Shown: positions 1 through 7,550 of the stretch, in pieces
How the letters are laid out: each line of letters opens with the position of its first letter
Position numbering within the stretch: the stretch's first letter is position 1
Translations under genes and position numbers: made by a program
The notes under the pieces: model-generated
The model's input: only the letters and a program-made list of their open reading frames with translations
What the model was told of the DNA's origin: nothing
The model's database searches: none
DNA from: Pseudomonadota bacterium
Lineage (GTDB): Bacteria; Pseudomonadota; Gammaproteobacteria; Pseudomonadales; Oceanobacteraceae
Direction: 5' to 3'
DNA length: 7,550 nucleotides
Assembly (NCBI GenBank): GCA_023399105.1
Contig: JAEWQT010000264.1
Location: 1-7,550, forward strand

Positions 1-1841
1 GCCGGGGCATCCAGCAGCAAGCGGCCCTGCAGTTGTTCTGCGGCTGGCCAGTCGGGCAGATAACTCAGCTGCGTCCGCATAAACTCAAGATACAGCTGAG
101 TGCTGGTGCTGTTACGCGGATGCTCAGAACCCAGCACCGTCTGTAGGGCAAACGCGGCCTGCCGGGTTTCACCCTGTTGCAAAGCCTGCTCGAGCCAGTT
201 GCGAACGTCCGCATCCACCAGTTCAGGAATCAGCTGCTCGCGCAAATCCAGCGGTGCCTGTGGCAACCCCAGGAGCAATCCCAGGCTCGACTCCTGCAGA
301 CTGTCACGGGCAGGAAGTTGCAGCTGCAATTCAGCGCTTATCGGGTAGTTACTGATGCCCGGTTGGGTGGCCGGACTGTGTTGCAGATCGGCACGTAACC
401 CCTGTACCTGAAGGGTAGAACTGTCGCTGCCGATGAACCAGCGGAATACCCCGCGTACGTTTTCCAGCGCCCAGGGCTGTGGATACAGGTCCGCAAGGTG
501 CAGCAGCAGTTCATCGCCGTTGACCTGCAATGCCCCCGCAGCCGGCTGCAGATGCAAGGTGCCACTCAGGCCCGTGAAGGCAGGAATACCGCGGTACGCC
601 AGGCTGCTGACTTCTTCCAGATGCGCGCGGACATCCAGTTTGGCCTGGCTGTTAGCACTGGCCGGCAGCAGGGAAAAACGGATATCACGAATACGGCCCT
701 GCGGTTGCGTACCCGCGATATAGGGGGCGATGTTGGCAGGCAGAAACCGGTGCTGCAGCAGCAGGTGCTGCAGACCTTCGGCATCTGCTGCAGGAATACC
801 CACCTGCCAGCCTTTGCTGCCATTCACCGCTACGGAACTGAGGCTGAGGCTGTCGAATGGCAAGGGAGTACTGAACTGTGGCTGCAGCCGCAAATGCCAG
901 TCACTGCCGGTATGCCGGCCAGCCAGCAATAAGCGGCCATCGGCTAATTGCAGCGGTTCACCACGGGTGTGCAAATCCAGCTGCTCAACCGCCAGATCCA
1001 GGTACAGGGCCTGTAAATCGCCATCCTGCAGCCGTAACCAGCCTTTGGCCCCTGCCCGCAAGGCATGCACGTTTAATCCTGCCGGCAGCTCATCGGGCAC
1101 CCAGCGCTGCCAGTCTTGCGGGTCAATCTCCAGGTACAGCTCGCCGTGTTGCTGCTGTAATGGCCACAATGGCCCCTGCAGAGAACCCTGTACGCGAATA
1201 CCCGCCAGCTGATCCCGGCCCCAGACAATCTGACCGTCGATTTCGTGCTGCTGGCCACGGTTACGCCAGAGCAGATGTTCAATCCGCAACGCATCGGGCG
1301 CGTGCTGCAGATCGCGACTGTTAATTTGCCAGTCGTGCAGACTGATGGTGCGCTGCAGTTCCAGCCATTGCAGCCAGGCCGGCCGCTCGCTGGCAGATGC
1401 CGGCGCAGAACCACGGTCAGGATCAGCCTCCGGCAGAGTAATAATCCAGTCCGCTGCCAGTTGCCATTGCCGTGGCTGCAGCTGTTGCAGCTGCAGGCGC
1501 ACGCCGTTGATTTCTATACGCCGGAACACCGGTTGCTGCCAGAAGGCGCTGGCGGCAATATCCAGCTCGGCTTCCAGCTGTTCAATCTGCAAGCCTTCGC
1601 CGCCGCCAACGGTTAACTCCTGCACGGTCAGAGTGGGAGAGAGTATCGACCAGCCGCCCCTGAAGCTGCCCATCTGCACCGGCTGCCCCAGTAAATCCGA
1701 CAGATACTGCTCAGCCTCCGGTTGCCAGGTTTCTACCAGCGGTGCCAACTGACGGCCAAGACTGGAGTACAGGGCCAGCATGACCACGGCGACCACCAGG
1801 GTGATCCACAGCTGTGTCCAGAGTTCGCGTAGCCAGCTCAT
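1..1841 (-). CDS. yhdP: YhdP family AsmA-like inner-membrane protein (N-terminal part, cut by window edge)
   Basis: An uninterrupted reading frame runs from ATG at 1841 to the left edge: 613 complete codons with no stop. The family is usually about 1270 residues, so roughly the first half is present. The protein opens with a short cytoplasmic stretch (MSWLRELW) and one membrane anchor at about residues 10-27, followed by a long periplasmic part typical of AsmA-like/DUF3971 proteins. The early pattern YLSDLLGQPVQMG..RGGWS..SPTL and a later segment near residues 540-610 (NWLEQALQQGETRQAAFAL, then LSYLPDWPAAEQLQG) resemble YhdP. In E. coli, YhdP acts with TamB and YdbH in moving phospholipids to the outer membrane. 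The start lies 7 bases after the rng stop, with AGG overlapping that stop as ribosome binding site, so it is probably the last or a late gene of the mreC operon. The part seen is rich in Leu, Gln and Trp. The family call is firm; the exact cellular role here is inferred from E. coli. Confidence 0.88.
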   Translation of the reverse strand, partial: MSWLRELWTQLWITLVVAVVMLALYSSLGRQLAPLVETWQPEAEQYLSDLLGQPVQMGSFRGGWSILSPTLTVQELTVGGGEGLQIEQLEAELDIAASAFWQQPVFRRIEINGVRLQLQQLQPRQWQLAADWIITLPEADPDRGSAPASASERPAWLQWLELQRTISLHDWQINSRDLQHAPDALRIEHLLWRNRGQQHEIDGQIVWGRDQLAGIRVQGSLQGPLWPLQQQHGELYLEIDPQDWQRWVPDELPAGLNVHALRAGAKGWLRLQDGDLQALYLDLAVEQLDLHTRGEPLQLADGRLLLAGRHTGSDWHLRLQPQFSTPLPFDSLSLSSVAVNGSKGWQVGIPAADAEGLQHLLLQHRFLPANIAPYIAGTQPQGRIRDIRFSLLPASANSQAKLDVRAHLEEVSSLAYRGIPAFTGLSGTLHLQPAAGALQVNGDELLLHLADLYPQPWALENVRGVFRWFIGSDSSTLQVQGLRADLQHSPATQPGISNYPISAELQLQLPARDSLQESSLGLLLGLPQAPLDLREQLIPELVDADVRNWLEQALQQGETRQAAFALQTVLGSEHPRNSTSTQLYLEFMRTQLSYLPDWPAAEQLQGRLLLDAP

Positions 1842-1848
1842 GCGTTAC

Positions 1849-3303
1849 CTATTGCAGAATAATGTCGTACTGATCCTGAACGTACTGACTTTCGACCTGC
1901 AGTTTAATGGTTTTGCCAATAAAGGCTTCCAGATCAGCCAGACCATTACTGTCTTCATCCAGCAAACGATCCACGACCTGCTGACTGGCCAGAACCAGAT
2001 AGGTTCCGGCACCGTAAGCCCGTTCTTCACGCAGAATTTCGCGGAAGATTTCGTAACAGATGGTTTCGGCGGTTTTTACCGATCCCCGGCCACCGCAATG
2101 ACGGCAGGGCTCCATCAGCATCTGTTCCAGGCTTTCGCGGGTGCGCTTGCGCGTCATTTCCACCAGGCCCAGTTCAGAAACACCGCTGATTTTGGTTTTG
2201 GCGTGGTCTTTTTCCAGCACCTTTTCCAGCATCCGCAACACCTGGCGCTGATGCTCGGCTTCCACCATATCGATAAAGTCGAGAATGATGATGCCACCCA
2301 GATTGCGCAATCGCAGTTGCCGGCCAATGGCGGTGGCGGCTTCCAGGTTGGTTTTGAAAATGGTTTCTTCCAGATTACGCCGGCCGACAAAACCACCGGT
2401 ATTCACATCGATGGTGGTCATGGCTTCGGTCTGGTCAATCACCAGATAGCCACCGGATTTCAGCGGTACTTTGCGCTCCAGCGCGCGCTGGATTTCATCT
2501 TCTACGCTGTACAGTTCAAACAGCGGCCGCGGGCCCGGGTAGTATTCGATGCGGTCGGCCACTTCCGGCACATACTGAGTCACGAACTGTTCAATTTTCT
2601 GAAAGGTTTCGCGCGAATCAATAAAGATTTTATGTACTTCCGGCCGCGCATAATCGCGCAGGGTACGCAGTGACAATGGCAGCTCGTCATACACCACTGA
2701 AGGGGCTTTGTTGTCGCGGATACGCTCTTCCAGTTTGCGCCACAAACGCCGCAGGTAGCGGGTATCGGCCAGGATTTCATCGGCCCCCACCCCTTCAGCG
2801 GCGGTGCGCACGATAAAACCGGCATCGCTCCTGCTCAGGCCTTCTCCTTCCATGCACTGCTGCACCAGTTGCTTCAGGCGTTCACGTTCCTGTTCGTCAT
2901 CAATGCGCTGTGATACGCCGACGTGCTCTTCTGCCGGCATATACACCAGATAACGCGACGGAATGGCCAGCTGGGTGGTCAACCGGGCGCCTTTGGTACC
3001 GATGGGGTCTTTGGTGACCTGCACCACCAGTGACTGACCTTCGTGCAACAGCTGACCGATGGGCGCATTGGCATCGCCACTGCCCACTTCGCCGGCGTGA
3101 ATAAACGCCGCCCGTTCTAAGCCGATATCGACAAAGGCGGCCTGCATACCGGGTAACACCCGCACCACTTTGCCTTTGTAGATATTACCGACCAGCCCAC
3201 GGTGGTTGCTGCGCTCGATAAAAATCTCCTGCACCACACCGTTTTCGACCACCGCCACCCGGGTTTCGGTGGGGGTTACGTTCATCAGAATTTCAGCATT
3301 CAC
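1849..3303 (-). CDS. rng: Ribonuclease G (RNase E/G family endoribonuclease)
   Basis: A 484-residue protein, close to the 489 of E. coli RNase G. RNase G cleaves single-stranded AU-rich RNA in the cytoplasm, matures the 16S rRNA 5' end and degrades some mRNAs. It opens with the family pattern NAEILMNVTPTETRVA. An S1-type RNA-binding domain spans about residues 38-128 (GNIYKGKV..VLPGMQAAFVDIG). The 5'-sensor/RNase H-like part includes GFIVRTAAEGVG at 162-173. The catalytic core holds D299 (TTIDVNTG) and D342 (LDFIDM), equivalent to RNase E D303 and D346, and a zinc-link CRHC at C400/C403. No RNase E-like C-terminal scaffold is present, which favours RNase G. The GTG start at 3303 matches the family N-terminus and has AGGA at 3315-3312, 8 bases upstream. 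A longer in-frame start at 3498 would only add maf read in another frame. It overlaps maf by 11 bases, and its TAG stop lies just before yhdP. In E. coli the gene (cafA) also sits beside mreBCD and maf. Confidence 0.96.
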   Translation of the reverse strand: MNAEILMNVTPTETRVAVVENGVVQEIFIERSNHRGLVGNIYKGKVVRVLPGMQAAFVDIGLERAAFIHAGEVGSGDANAPIGQLLHEGQSLVVQVTKDPIGTKGARLTTQLAIPSRYLVYMPAEEHVGVSQRIDDEQERERLKQLVQQCMEGEGLSRSDAGFIVRTAAEGVGADEILADTRYLRRLWRKLEERIRDNKAPSVVYDELPLSLRTLRDYARPEVHKIFIDSRETFQKIEQFVTQYVPEVADRIEYYPGPRPLFELYSVEDEIQRALERKVPLKSGGYLVIDQTEAMTTIDVNTGGFVGRRNLEETIFKTNLEAATAIGRQLRLRNLGGIIILDFIDMVEAEHQRQVLRMLEKVLEKDHAKTKISGVSELGLVEMTRKRTRESLEQMLMEPCRHCGGRGSVKTAETICYEIFREILREERAYGAGTYLVLASQQVVDRLLDEDSNGLADLEAFIGKTIKLQVESQYVQDQYDIILQ

Positions 3304-3880
3304 GACTTGGGTCCTGCTGCCAGATAGGAATTCGGAATTCCCGCAGCAACGCTGCGGTTTCGGTGAGCGGTAAGCCCACCACATTGCTGTAGCTGCCATG
3401 GATACCGGCCACCAGCACTGCACCAAAGCCCTGAATACCGTAAGCACCGGCTTTGTCGGCCGGTTCGCCGGTGGCGATGTAAGCATCAATCTGCGCATCG
3501 GTCAGAGGACAAAAGGTCACTTCGGTGCGCACCACCCGCACCTGCTCGCGCTCGTCCTGCACCAGCGCCACCGCCGTGAGTACCTCATGAGTACGGCCGG
3601 ACATGGCGCGCAGCATGCGCCGGGCGTCGGCATCATGTTCGGGTTTCACCAGAATCTGACCCGCCAGCACCCCGGTAGTATCAGCCCCCAAAACCACGCT
3701 GCCGGGATTCAGGGCAGCAACGGCACGGGCTTTTTCCAGCGCCAACCGCGCCACGTAAGCATCCGGCCGCTCATCCGGCCGCGGTGTTTCATCGACGCTC
3801 TGCACCTGAATACGGAAGGAAACGCCGATTTGCTGTAACAACTCGCGACGGCGCGGAGACGAGGAGGCCAATACCATCAT
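3293..3880 (-). CDS. maf: Maf/YhdE-type nucleoside triphosphate pyrophosphatase (dTTP/UTP pyrophosphatase)
   Basis: A 195-residue Maf-family protein of normal length. The family hydrolyses non-canonical or selected NTPs to NMP and pyrophosphate; the YhdE subgroup acts on dTTP, UTP and modified pyrimidine nucleotides. Visible motifs are LASSSPRRREL at residues 4-14 (phosphate-binding Ser/Arg), K50 in LEKARA, the catalytic Asp D67 in LGADT, KP at 79-80, SGRTHEV at 94-100 and DKAGAYGIQG at 142-151. The last motif separates YhdE-type from YceF-type Maf proteins. The residues after GADT (TGVLAG, where VVVLDG-like sequence is common) are somewhat unusual. The start ATG at 3880 overlaps the mreD stop as ATGA. 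A second ATG at 3877 follows immediately, and the sequence does not decide between them; no clear Shine-Dalgarno precedes either, so translation is probably coupled to mreD. The C-terminus overlaps the rng start by 11 bases. Confidence 0.94.
   Translation of the reverse strand: MMVLASSSPRRRELLQQIGVSFRIQVQSVDETPRPDERPDAYVARLALEKARAVAALNPGSVVLGADTTGVLAGQILVKPEHDADARRMLRAMSGRTHEVLTAVALVQDEREQVRVVRTEVTFCPLTDAQIDAYIATGEPADKAGAYGIQGFGAVLVAGIHGSYSNVVGLPLTETAALLREFRIPIWQQDPSREC
3312..3315 (-). promoter_or_regulatory. Shine-Dalgarno site of rng (supports GTG start)
   Basis: AGGA on the minus strand, eight bases before the GTG at 3303 and inside the last codons of maf. It supports GTG over the internal ATG at 3285 and over any start farther upstream. 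Confidence 0.6.
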
Positions 3881-4356
3881 GCCAGGTGCAGCCGTTTCAT
3901 GCCGACATGCAGCAGTGCGTACAGCCAGGGCCAGACCAGACCGGAAACCAGTGCCGGCTCCCAGATGGCGACCGGGACGCGGTTTTCACTCACCAGCGCG
4001 ACAGCCCAGAACTGCAGAACCTGATGCACCACCACCAGCAGCATCATCACGGCGGTCAGCTGCAGAAAATGGAACATAATCAGACGCCGGTATAACAGCT
4101 GTAACAGGACAATATGCACCCCCAGCGTCAGCACGTTCAGCCCCAGCAGCTGATGGTTTTCCACATCCAGCATCAACCCCAGCGGAATGGCCAGCCACAG
4201 ACCAAACTGGTGCGGCGCATGCAACACCAGAATACTGATCAGCAACAACAACCACAGCGGCTGTAACCAGCTGAGCAGATCCGGCATGGGCAGGTGTTCC
4301 AGCACAAAGCCGGCAAACACCAGTAATAACGTCAGAATAACCGCGCGGATCTGCAT
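3877..4356 (-). CDS. mreD: Rod shape-determining protein MreD
   Basis: A very hydrophobic 159-residue protein with about five to six membrane segments (about residues 4-22, 32-47, 52-64, 70-90, 97-121 and 132-150). This is the size and layout of MreD, the integral-membrane member of the MreBCD elongasome that works with MreC, RodA and PBP2. Conserved-looking spots are the Pro/Trp pair at 33-35 before the second helix, the GLMLDVENHQLLG loop at 60-72 and VWPWLYALL near 141-149. I chose the ATG at 4356 because it forms TAATG with the mreC stop, has GGAGGG (4366-4361) four bases upstream, and gives the usual short N-terminus. An in-frame GTG at 4371 would add five residues but lies over the Shine-Dalgarno. 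The stop overlaps the maf start by four bases. Sequence conservation is weak in this family; the call rests on topology, length and position between mreC and maf. Confidence 0.93.
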   Translation of the reverse strand: MQIRAVILTLLLVFAGFVLEHLPMPDLLSWLQPLWLLLLISILVLHAPHQFGLWLAIPLGLMLDVENHQLLGLNVLTLGVHIVLLQLLYRRLIMFHFLQLTAVMMLLVVVHQVLQFWAVALVSENRVPVAIWEPALVSGLVWPWLYALLHVGMKRLHLA

Positions 4357-5216
4357 TAATCCCTCCGCCACAAGGTTTCAGGCGGCACCCGGCTGGCACC
4401 TTTACGGAACACCAGCAATAAATGCCGGCTGCGATCCAGCTGGGCGCTGGGTTCGGCCAGCACTTTCGCAAACGACTGGCCGGGAATATTTTCCACTGCC
4501 GTCACCGTGGCCACCGGATAACCGCGCGGATAACGCTCACCCAGTCCGGAACTGACCAGCAAGTCACCGGGCATAATATCGGCCGTGGCCGGCACATAAA
4601 TCAGCTCCAGCTCGGTCAGCGAACCGGTGCCCACGGCAATGGCACGCACACCGTTACGGTTTACCTGCACCGGAATGGCATGGTTGGGGTCGGCAATCAT
4701 CAGTACCCGCGCGCTGAAGGGCATCACATCAATGACCTGCCCCAGCAGGCCGTAAGCGTCCAGCACCGGCTGACCGATAAAAACGCCGTCTTCGCCGCCT
4801 TTGTTCACCACAATCTGCTGACTGAAGGGATCAGGATCGACGGCGATGACCGAGGCCACCAGCACGCGATCATCCACTTGTTCCGAGGCACTGAGCAGTT
4901 CGCGCAGCTCAATATTTTCAGTTTCCAGTGCCGCCAGTCGCTGCGAGCGCAGTTCCAGCACCAGGTTGCGGGCCTGCAGCTGCTGATTTTCCATCAGCAA
5001 TTGCTGCCGGCTGGTAGCCGATTCACCAAACCAGCGGCCGATCAGTTGCGGCACCAGGGCGGTTTGCTGAGCCGGTGCCAGCACATAACCAATGCCGTAA
5101 CGCAATGGCTGCGCCCAGTCATAGCGACTGTCGGTCCACATCAGCAATAAGGCCACCACCGCCAGTGCCGCCAGACGTTGTGGCTGATAGGCGGGCATAT
5201 AAAAACGGGATTTAAT
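4356..5216 (-). CDS. mreC: Cell shape-determining protein MreC (probable AUU start)
   Basis: MreC is an inner-membrane-anchored periplasmic scaffold that links MreB/MreD to the peptidoglycan synthases PBP2/RodA. Numbering from the ATT at 5216 gives 286 residues: a short basic N-terminus, one membrane anchor at about 13-27, a coiled coil at about 65-110, and the paired beta-barrel domain. The barrel domain shows DPDPFSQQIVVNKG (127-140), GVFIGQPVLDAYGLLGQV (144-161), ADPNHAIPVQVNRNG (175-189), GDLLVSSGLGERYPRGYPVA (217-236) and RSRHLLLVF (262-270). The Pro/Gln-rich C-terminal tail of E. coli MreC is absent. The start is uncertain. ATG at 5198 has no ribosome binding site and truncates the family N-terminus. 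ATG at 5303 touches the terminator and adds unrelated sequence. The tandem ATT codons at 5219 and 5216 follow AGGGGA and begin the expected (M/I)-(M/I)-K-x-x-F pattern. The stop overlaps the mreD start (TAATG). The gene identity is certain; the exact start is not. Confidence 0.9.
   Translation of the reverse strand: MKSRFYMPAYQPQRLAALAVVALLLMWTDSRYDWAQPLRYGIGYVLAPAQQTALVPQLIGRWFGESATSRQQLLMENQQLQARNLVLELRSQRLAALETENIELRELLSASEQVDDRVLVASVIAVDPDPFSQQIVVNKGGEDGVFIGQPVLDAYGLLGQVIDVMPFSARVLMIADPNHAIPVQVNRNGVRAIAVGTGSLTELELIYVPATADIMPGDLLVSSGLGERYPRGYPVATVTAVENIPGQSFAKVLAEPSAQLDRSRHLLLVFRKGASRVPPETLWRRD
4361..4366 (-). promoter_or_regulatory. Shine-Dalgarno site of mreD
   Basis: GGAGGG on the minus strand ends four bases before the ATG at 4356 and lies inside the last codons of mreC. 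It decides the mreD start in favour of 4356 over the GTG at 4371, and it suggests translation reinitiation at the overlapping TAATG. Confidence 0.7.
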
Positions 5217-5222
5217 AATGCG

Positions 5223-5228
5223 TCCCCT
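5223..5228 (-). promoter_or_regulatory. Shine-Dalgarno site of mreC, favouring a non-ATG start
   Basis: AGGGGA on the minus strand. From the last G of GGGG it lies 7 bases from the ATT at 5216 and 4 from the ATT at 5219. It is 24 bases from the first downstream ATG (5198), too far to serve it, and no purine-rich site lies nearer that ATG. It is the only convincing ribosome binding site near the mreC 5' end. Confidence 0.5.
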
Positions 5229-5250
5229 GCGTCCGGAAAAATAAGGGCTT

Positions 5251-5279
5251 ACTATACCGGCAAGCCCGGAGAGGGGCCA
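5251..5279 (-). promoter_or_regulatory. Possible weak sigma70 promoter for mreC, downstream of the terminator
   Basis: On the minus strand, TATAGT (5256-5251, five of six to TATAAT) is preceded at 17 bases by TGGCCC (5279-5274, only three of six to TTGACA). Transcription would begin near 5243, about 27 bases before the ATT start. It sits between the mreB terminator and mreC, where a promoter for the downstream genes would be useful. The -35 match is poor, so this is a suggestion only. Confidence 0.25.
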
Positions 5280-5305
5280 GCCGCAGCCATTTTCACTGAC
5301 CATCA

Positions 5306-5343
5306 GGCAATAAAAACGGCGCCGCAGCGCCGTTTTTATTGCC
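5306..5343 (-). terminator. Strong intrinsic terminator between mreB and mreC
   Basis: A perfect 16-base-pair inverted repeat (5306-5321 with 5328-5343) encloses a six-base loop. The stem has a GC core (CGGCG/CGCCG) flanked by an A5 tract on one side and a T5 tract on the other, so it has the form of an intrinsic terminator in both directions. On the minus strand it begins 11 bases after the mreB stop at 5355. No convergent plus-strand gene ends here, so its main job is presumably to end most mreB transcripts while allowing some read-through into mreC-mreD-maf-rng-yhdP. It could also block antisense transcription entering mreB. Confidence 0.88.
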
Positions 5344-5354
5344 CGCTCCTGGAA

Positions 5355-6518
<1,164 letters not shown>

Positions 6519-6806
6519 ATGGCTCTGGACCAACAACAGGTTCGTGACATTGCCGATCTGGCCCGTCTGCAAATAGACGATTCCCAGATTGCGGAATACC
6601 AGACCAATCTCAGCAATATCCTCACCCTGGTGGAACAACTGGCCAGTGTGGACACTTCCGCCATTGAACCCATGGCGCATCCGCTGGATGCAGTGCAGCG
6701 CCTGCGTGCTGATGCAGTCACCGAAACCAATCAGCGCGATCACTTTCAATCCATCGCCCCGGCTACGGAACAGGGTTATTACCTGGTTCCACGCGTGGTT
6801 GAATAA
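6519..6806 (+). CDS. gatC: Glutamyl-/aspartyl-tRNA amidotransferase subunit C
   Basis: A 95-residue protein of normal GatC length. GatC is the small subunit that wraps around and stabilises the GatA-GatB complex, which converts Glu-tRNA(Gln) or Asp-tRNA(Asn) to Gln-tRNA(Gln) or Asn-tRNA(Asn). The family pattern is clear: [10 protein letters not shown] near residues 10-19, a helical segment [18 protein letters not shown] at 30-47, then [18 protein letters not shown] (50-67), and a C-terminal YYLVPRVVE that usually reads (Y/F)xVPxVxE. The ATG at 6519 has GGAG seven bases upstream. The gene is first in a plus-strand operon; gatA follows after 20 bases. Confidence 0.96.
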   Translation: MALDQQQVRDIADLARLQIDDSQIAEYQTNLSNILTLVEQLASVDTSAIEPMAHPLDAVQRLRADAVTETNQRDHFQSIAPATEQGYYLVPRVVE

Positions 6807-6826
6807 CAGCGGTAAGGAACAACCCC

Positions 6827-7550
6827 ATGCATAACAAAACCATGGCTGAGATCAGCCGCGATCTGGCCGCCGGCGCTTACAGCAGCGTTGAAATTACCAC
6901 CGAGTTGCTGAACCGTGTGCAACAGCGCGATGCGCAGTACAACAGTTTTATCACCGTTACCGCCGAGCAGGCGCTGGCACAGGCCAAAGCCGCGGACGCC
7001 CGTCGCGCCGCCGGCAATGCCAGCGATTTAACCGGCGTGCCCTTTGCCCACAAAGACATTTTCTGCACCAGCGGCGTATTAACCACCTGCGGTTCAAAAA
7101 TGCTGAGCAATTTCGTGGCGCCCTACGACGCCACCATCGTCGACAATTTTAATCAGGCCGGCGCTGTATCACTGGGCAAGCTGAACATGGACGAATTCGC
7201 CATGGGCTCGTCCAACGAAAGCTCCTTTTATGGCGCCGTCGCCAACCCCTGGCATAAAGATCACGTACCCGGAGGTTCTTCCGGTGGTTCAGCGGCGGCC
7301 GTGGCCGCTCGCCTGGTGCCCGGAGCTACCGCTTCCGATACCGGCGGTTCCATCCGCCAGCCAGCGGCGTTCTGTGGTTTAACCGGCCTGAAACCGACCT
7401 ATGGCCGTGTATCACGCTGGGGCATGATCGCGTACGCTTCCAGCCTCGATCAGGCCGGCACCATCACCCGCACCGCGGAAGATGCCGCGCTGATGCTGAA
7501 CGTGATGGCCGGGTTTGATCCGAAAGATTCCACCTGCATGGATCGTGAAG
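6827..7550 (+). CDS. gatA: Glutamyl-/aspartyl-tRNA amidotransferase subunit A (N-terminal half, cut by window edge)
   Basis: The first 241 codons of GatA, a protein usually about 480-490 residues long. GatA is the amidase subunit: it hydrolyses glutamine and passes the ammonia to GatB for tRNA-dependent amidation. The amidase-signature Ser-cis-Ser-Lys triad is complete: K76 ([11 protein letters not shown]), S151 ([14 protein letters not shown]) and S175 ([15 protein letters not shown]), with the family spacings of 75 and 24 residues. [13 protein letters not shown] (187-199) and YASSLDQAG (203-211) follow as expected. The ATG at 6827 has AAGGAA (6814-6819) seven bases upstream. A second in-frame ATG at codon 6 would shorten the N-terminus and has no better binding site. 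The gene is 20 bases downstream of gatC, and gatB would be expected next, beyond the window. Confidence 0.97.
   Translation, partial: MHNKTMAEISRDLAAGAYSSVEITTELLNRVQQRDAQYNSFITVTAEQALAQAKAADARRAAGNASDLTGVPFAHKDIFCTSGVLTTCGSKMLSNFVAPYDATIVDNFNQAGAVSLGKLNMDEFAMGSSNESSFYGAVANPWHKDHVPGGSSGGSAAAVAARLVPGATASDTGGSIRQPAAFCGLTGLKPTYGRVSRWGMIAYASSLDQAGTITRTAEDAALMLNVMAGFDPKDSTCMDRE

Noticed and set aside
750..795. Repeated CTGCAG/GTGCTGCAGCA motif resembling a short repeat or hairpin
   Set aside because: It is in frame in yhdP and encodes a Leu/Gln/His run (LQHLLLQH); codon use explains it.
1780..2673. A 297-residue plus-strand open reading frame, antisense to rng
   Set aside because: It lies opposite the strongly conserved rng frame, has a composition typical of antisense shadows (Phe/His/Gln-rich, no domain), and no ribosome binding site. 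RNase G explains the sequence.
3327..3342. Doubled GGAATTC (two adjacent EcoRI sites) in the 3' end of maf
   Set aside because: It falls in coding sequence (REFRIPIW) with no flanking cloning or insertion signature; probably chance.
3304..3498. Longer RNase G with 65 extra N-terminal residues from a start at 3498
   Set aside because: The extension is maf sequence in another frame, does not resemble any RNase G N-terminus, and the GTG at 3303 has a proper Shine-Dalgarno and the family start.
4422..5150. A 242-residue plus-strand open reading frame, antisense to mreC
   Set aside because: It is His/Gln-rich with no recognisable fold and is fully contained opposite conserved mreC codons; a codon-bias shadow.
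5217..5303. MreC starting at the ATG at 5303
   Set aside because: No ribosome binding site; the ATG lies three bases past the terminator stem, and the added residues (Gly/Pro-rich) do not fit the family N-terminus.

Overview
The window is a housekeeping region of a gammaproteobacterium. The protein sequences and gene order most resemble the Pseudomonadales/Oceanospirillales. From memory, Pseudomonas aeruginosa has the same block: yhdP-like, cafA/rng, maf, mreD, mreC, mreB, then divergent gatC-gatA. The genus cannot be fixed from the sequence. Base composition is moderately GC-rich and looks even across the window. I see no mobile element, CRISPR array, tRNA or rRNA.

Minus strand, in transcription order: mreB (6392 to 5355), a strong factor-independent terminator (5343 to 5306), mreC (about 5216 to 4356), mreD (4356 to 3877), maf/yhdE (3880 to 3293), rng (3303 to 1849) and yhdP (1841 to beyond the left edge). 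From mreC onward each gene overlaps or nearly touches the next: TAATG between mreC and mreD, ATGA between mreD and maf, an 11-base overlap between maf and rng, and 7 bases between rng and yhdP. This points to one translationally coupled operon. The terminator isolates mreB, so it should be made in excess over MreC and MreD. Plus strand: gatC (6519-6806) and the first 241 codons of gatA (6827 to the right edge). The only intergenic gaps over 100 bases are the mreB/gatC divergent promoter region (6393-6518) and the mreB-mreC spacer (about 5217-5354).

Functionally, MreB, MreC and MreD form the rod-shape (elongasome) scaffold directing lateral wall synthesis. Maf/YhdE is a house-cleaning nucleotide pyrophosphatase. 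RNase G matures 16S rRNA 5' ends and degrades some mRNAs. YhdP is an AsmA-like inner-membrane protein tied to phospholipid delivery to the outer membrane. GatC and GatA are subunits of the amidotransferase that makes Gln-tRNA(Gln) and/or Asn-tRNA(Asn).

I found no undescribed biological system. The points worth a second look are small: a probable AUU start codon for mreC, the terminator between mreB and mreC, a possible hairpin over the mreB ribosome binding site, and a few unusual residues in MreB and Maf.
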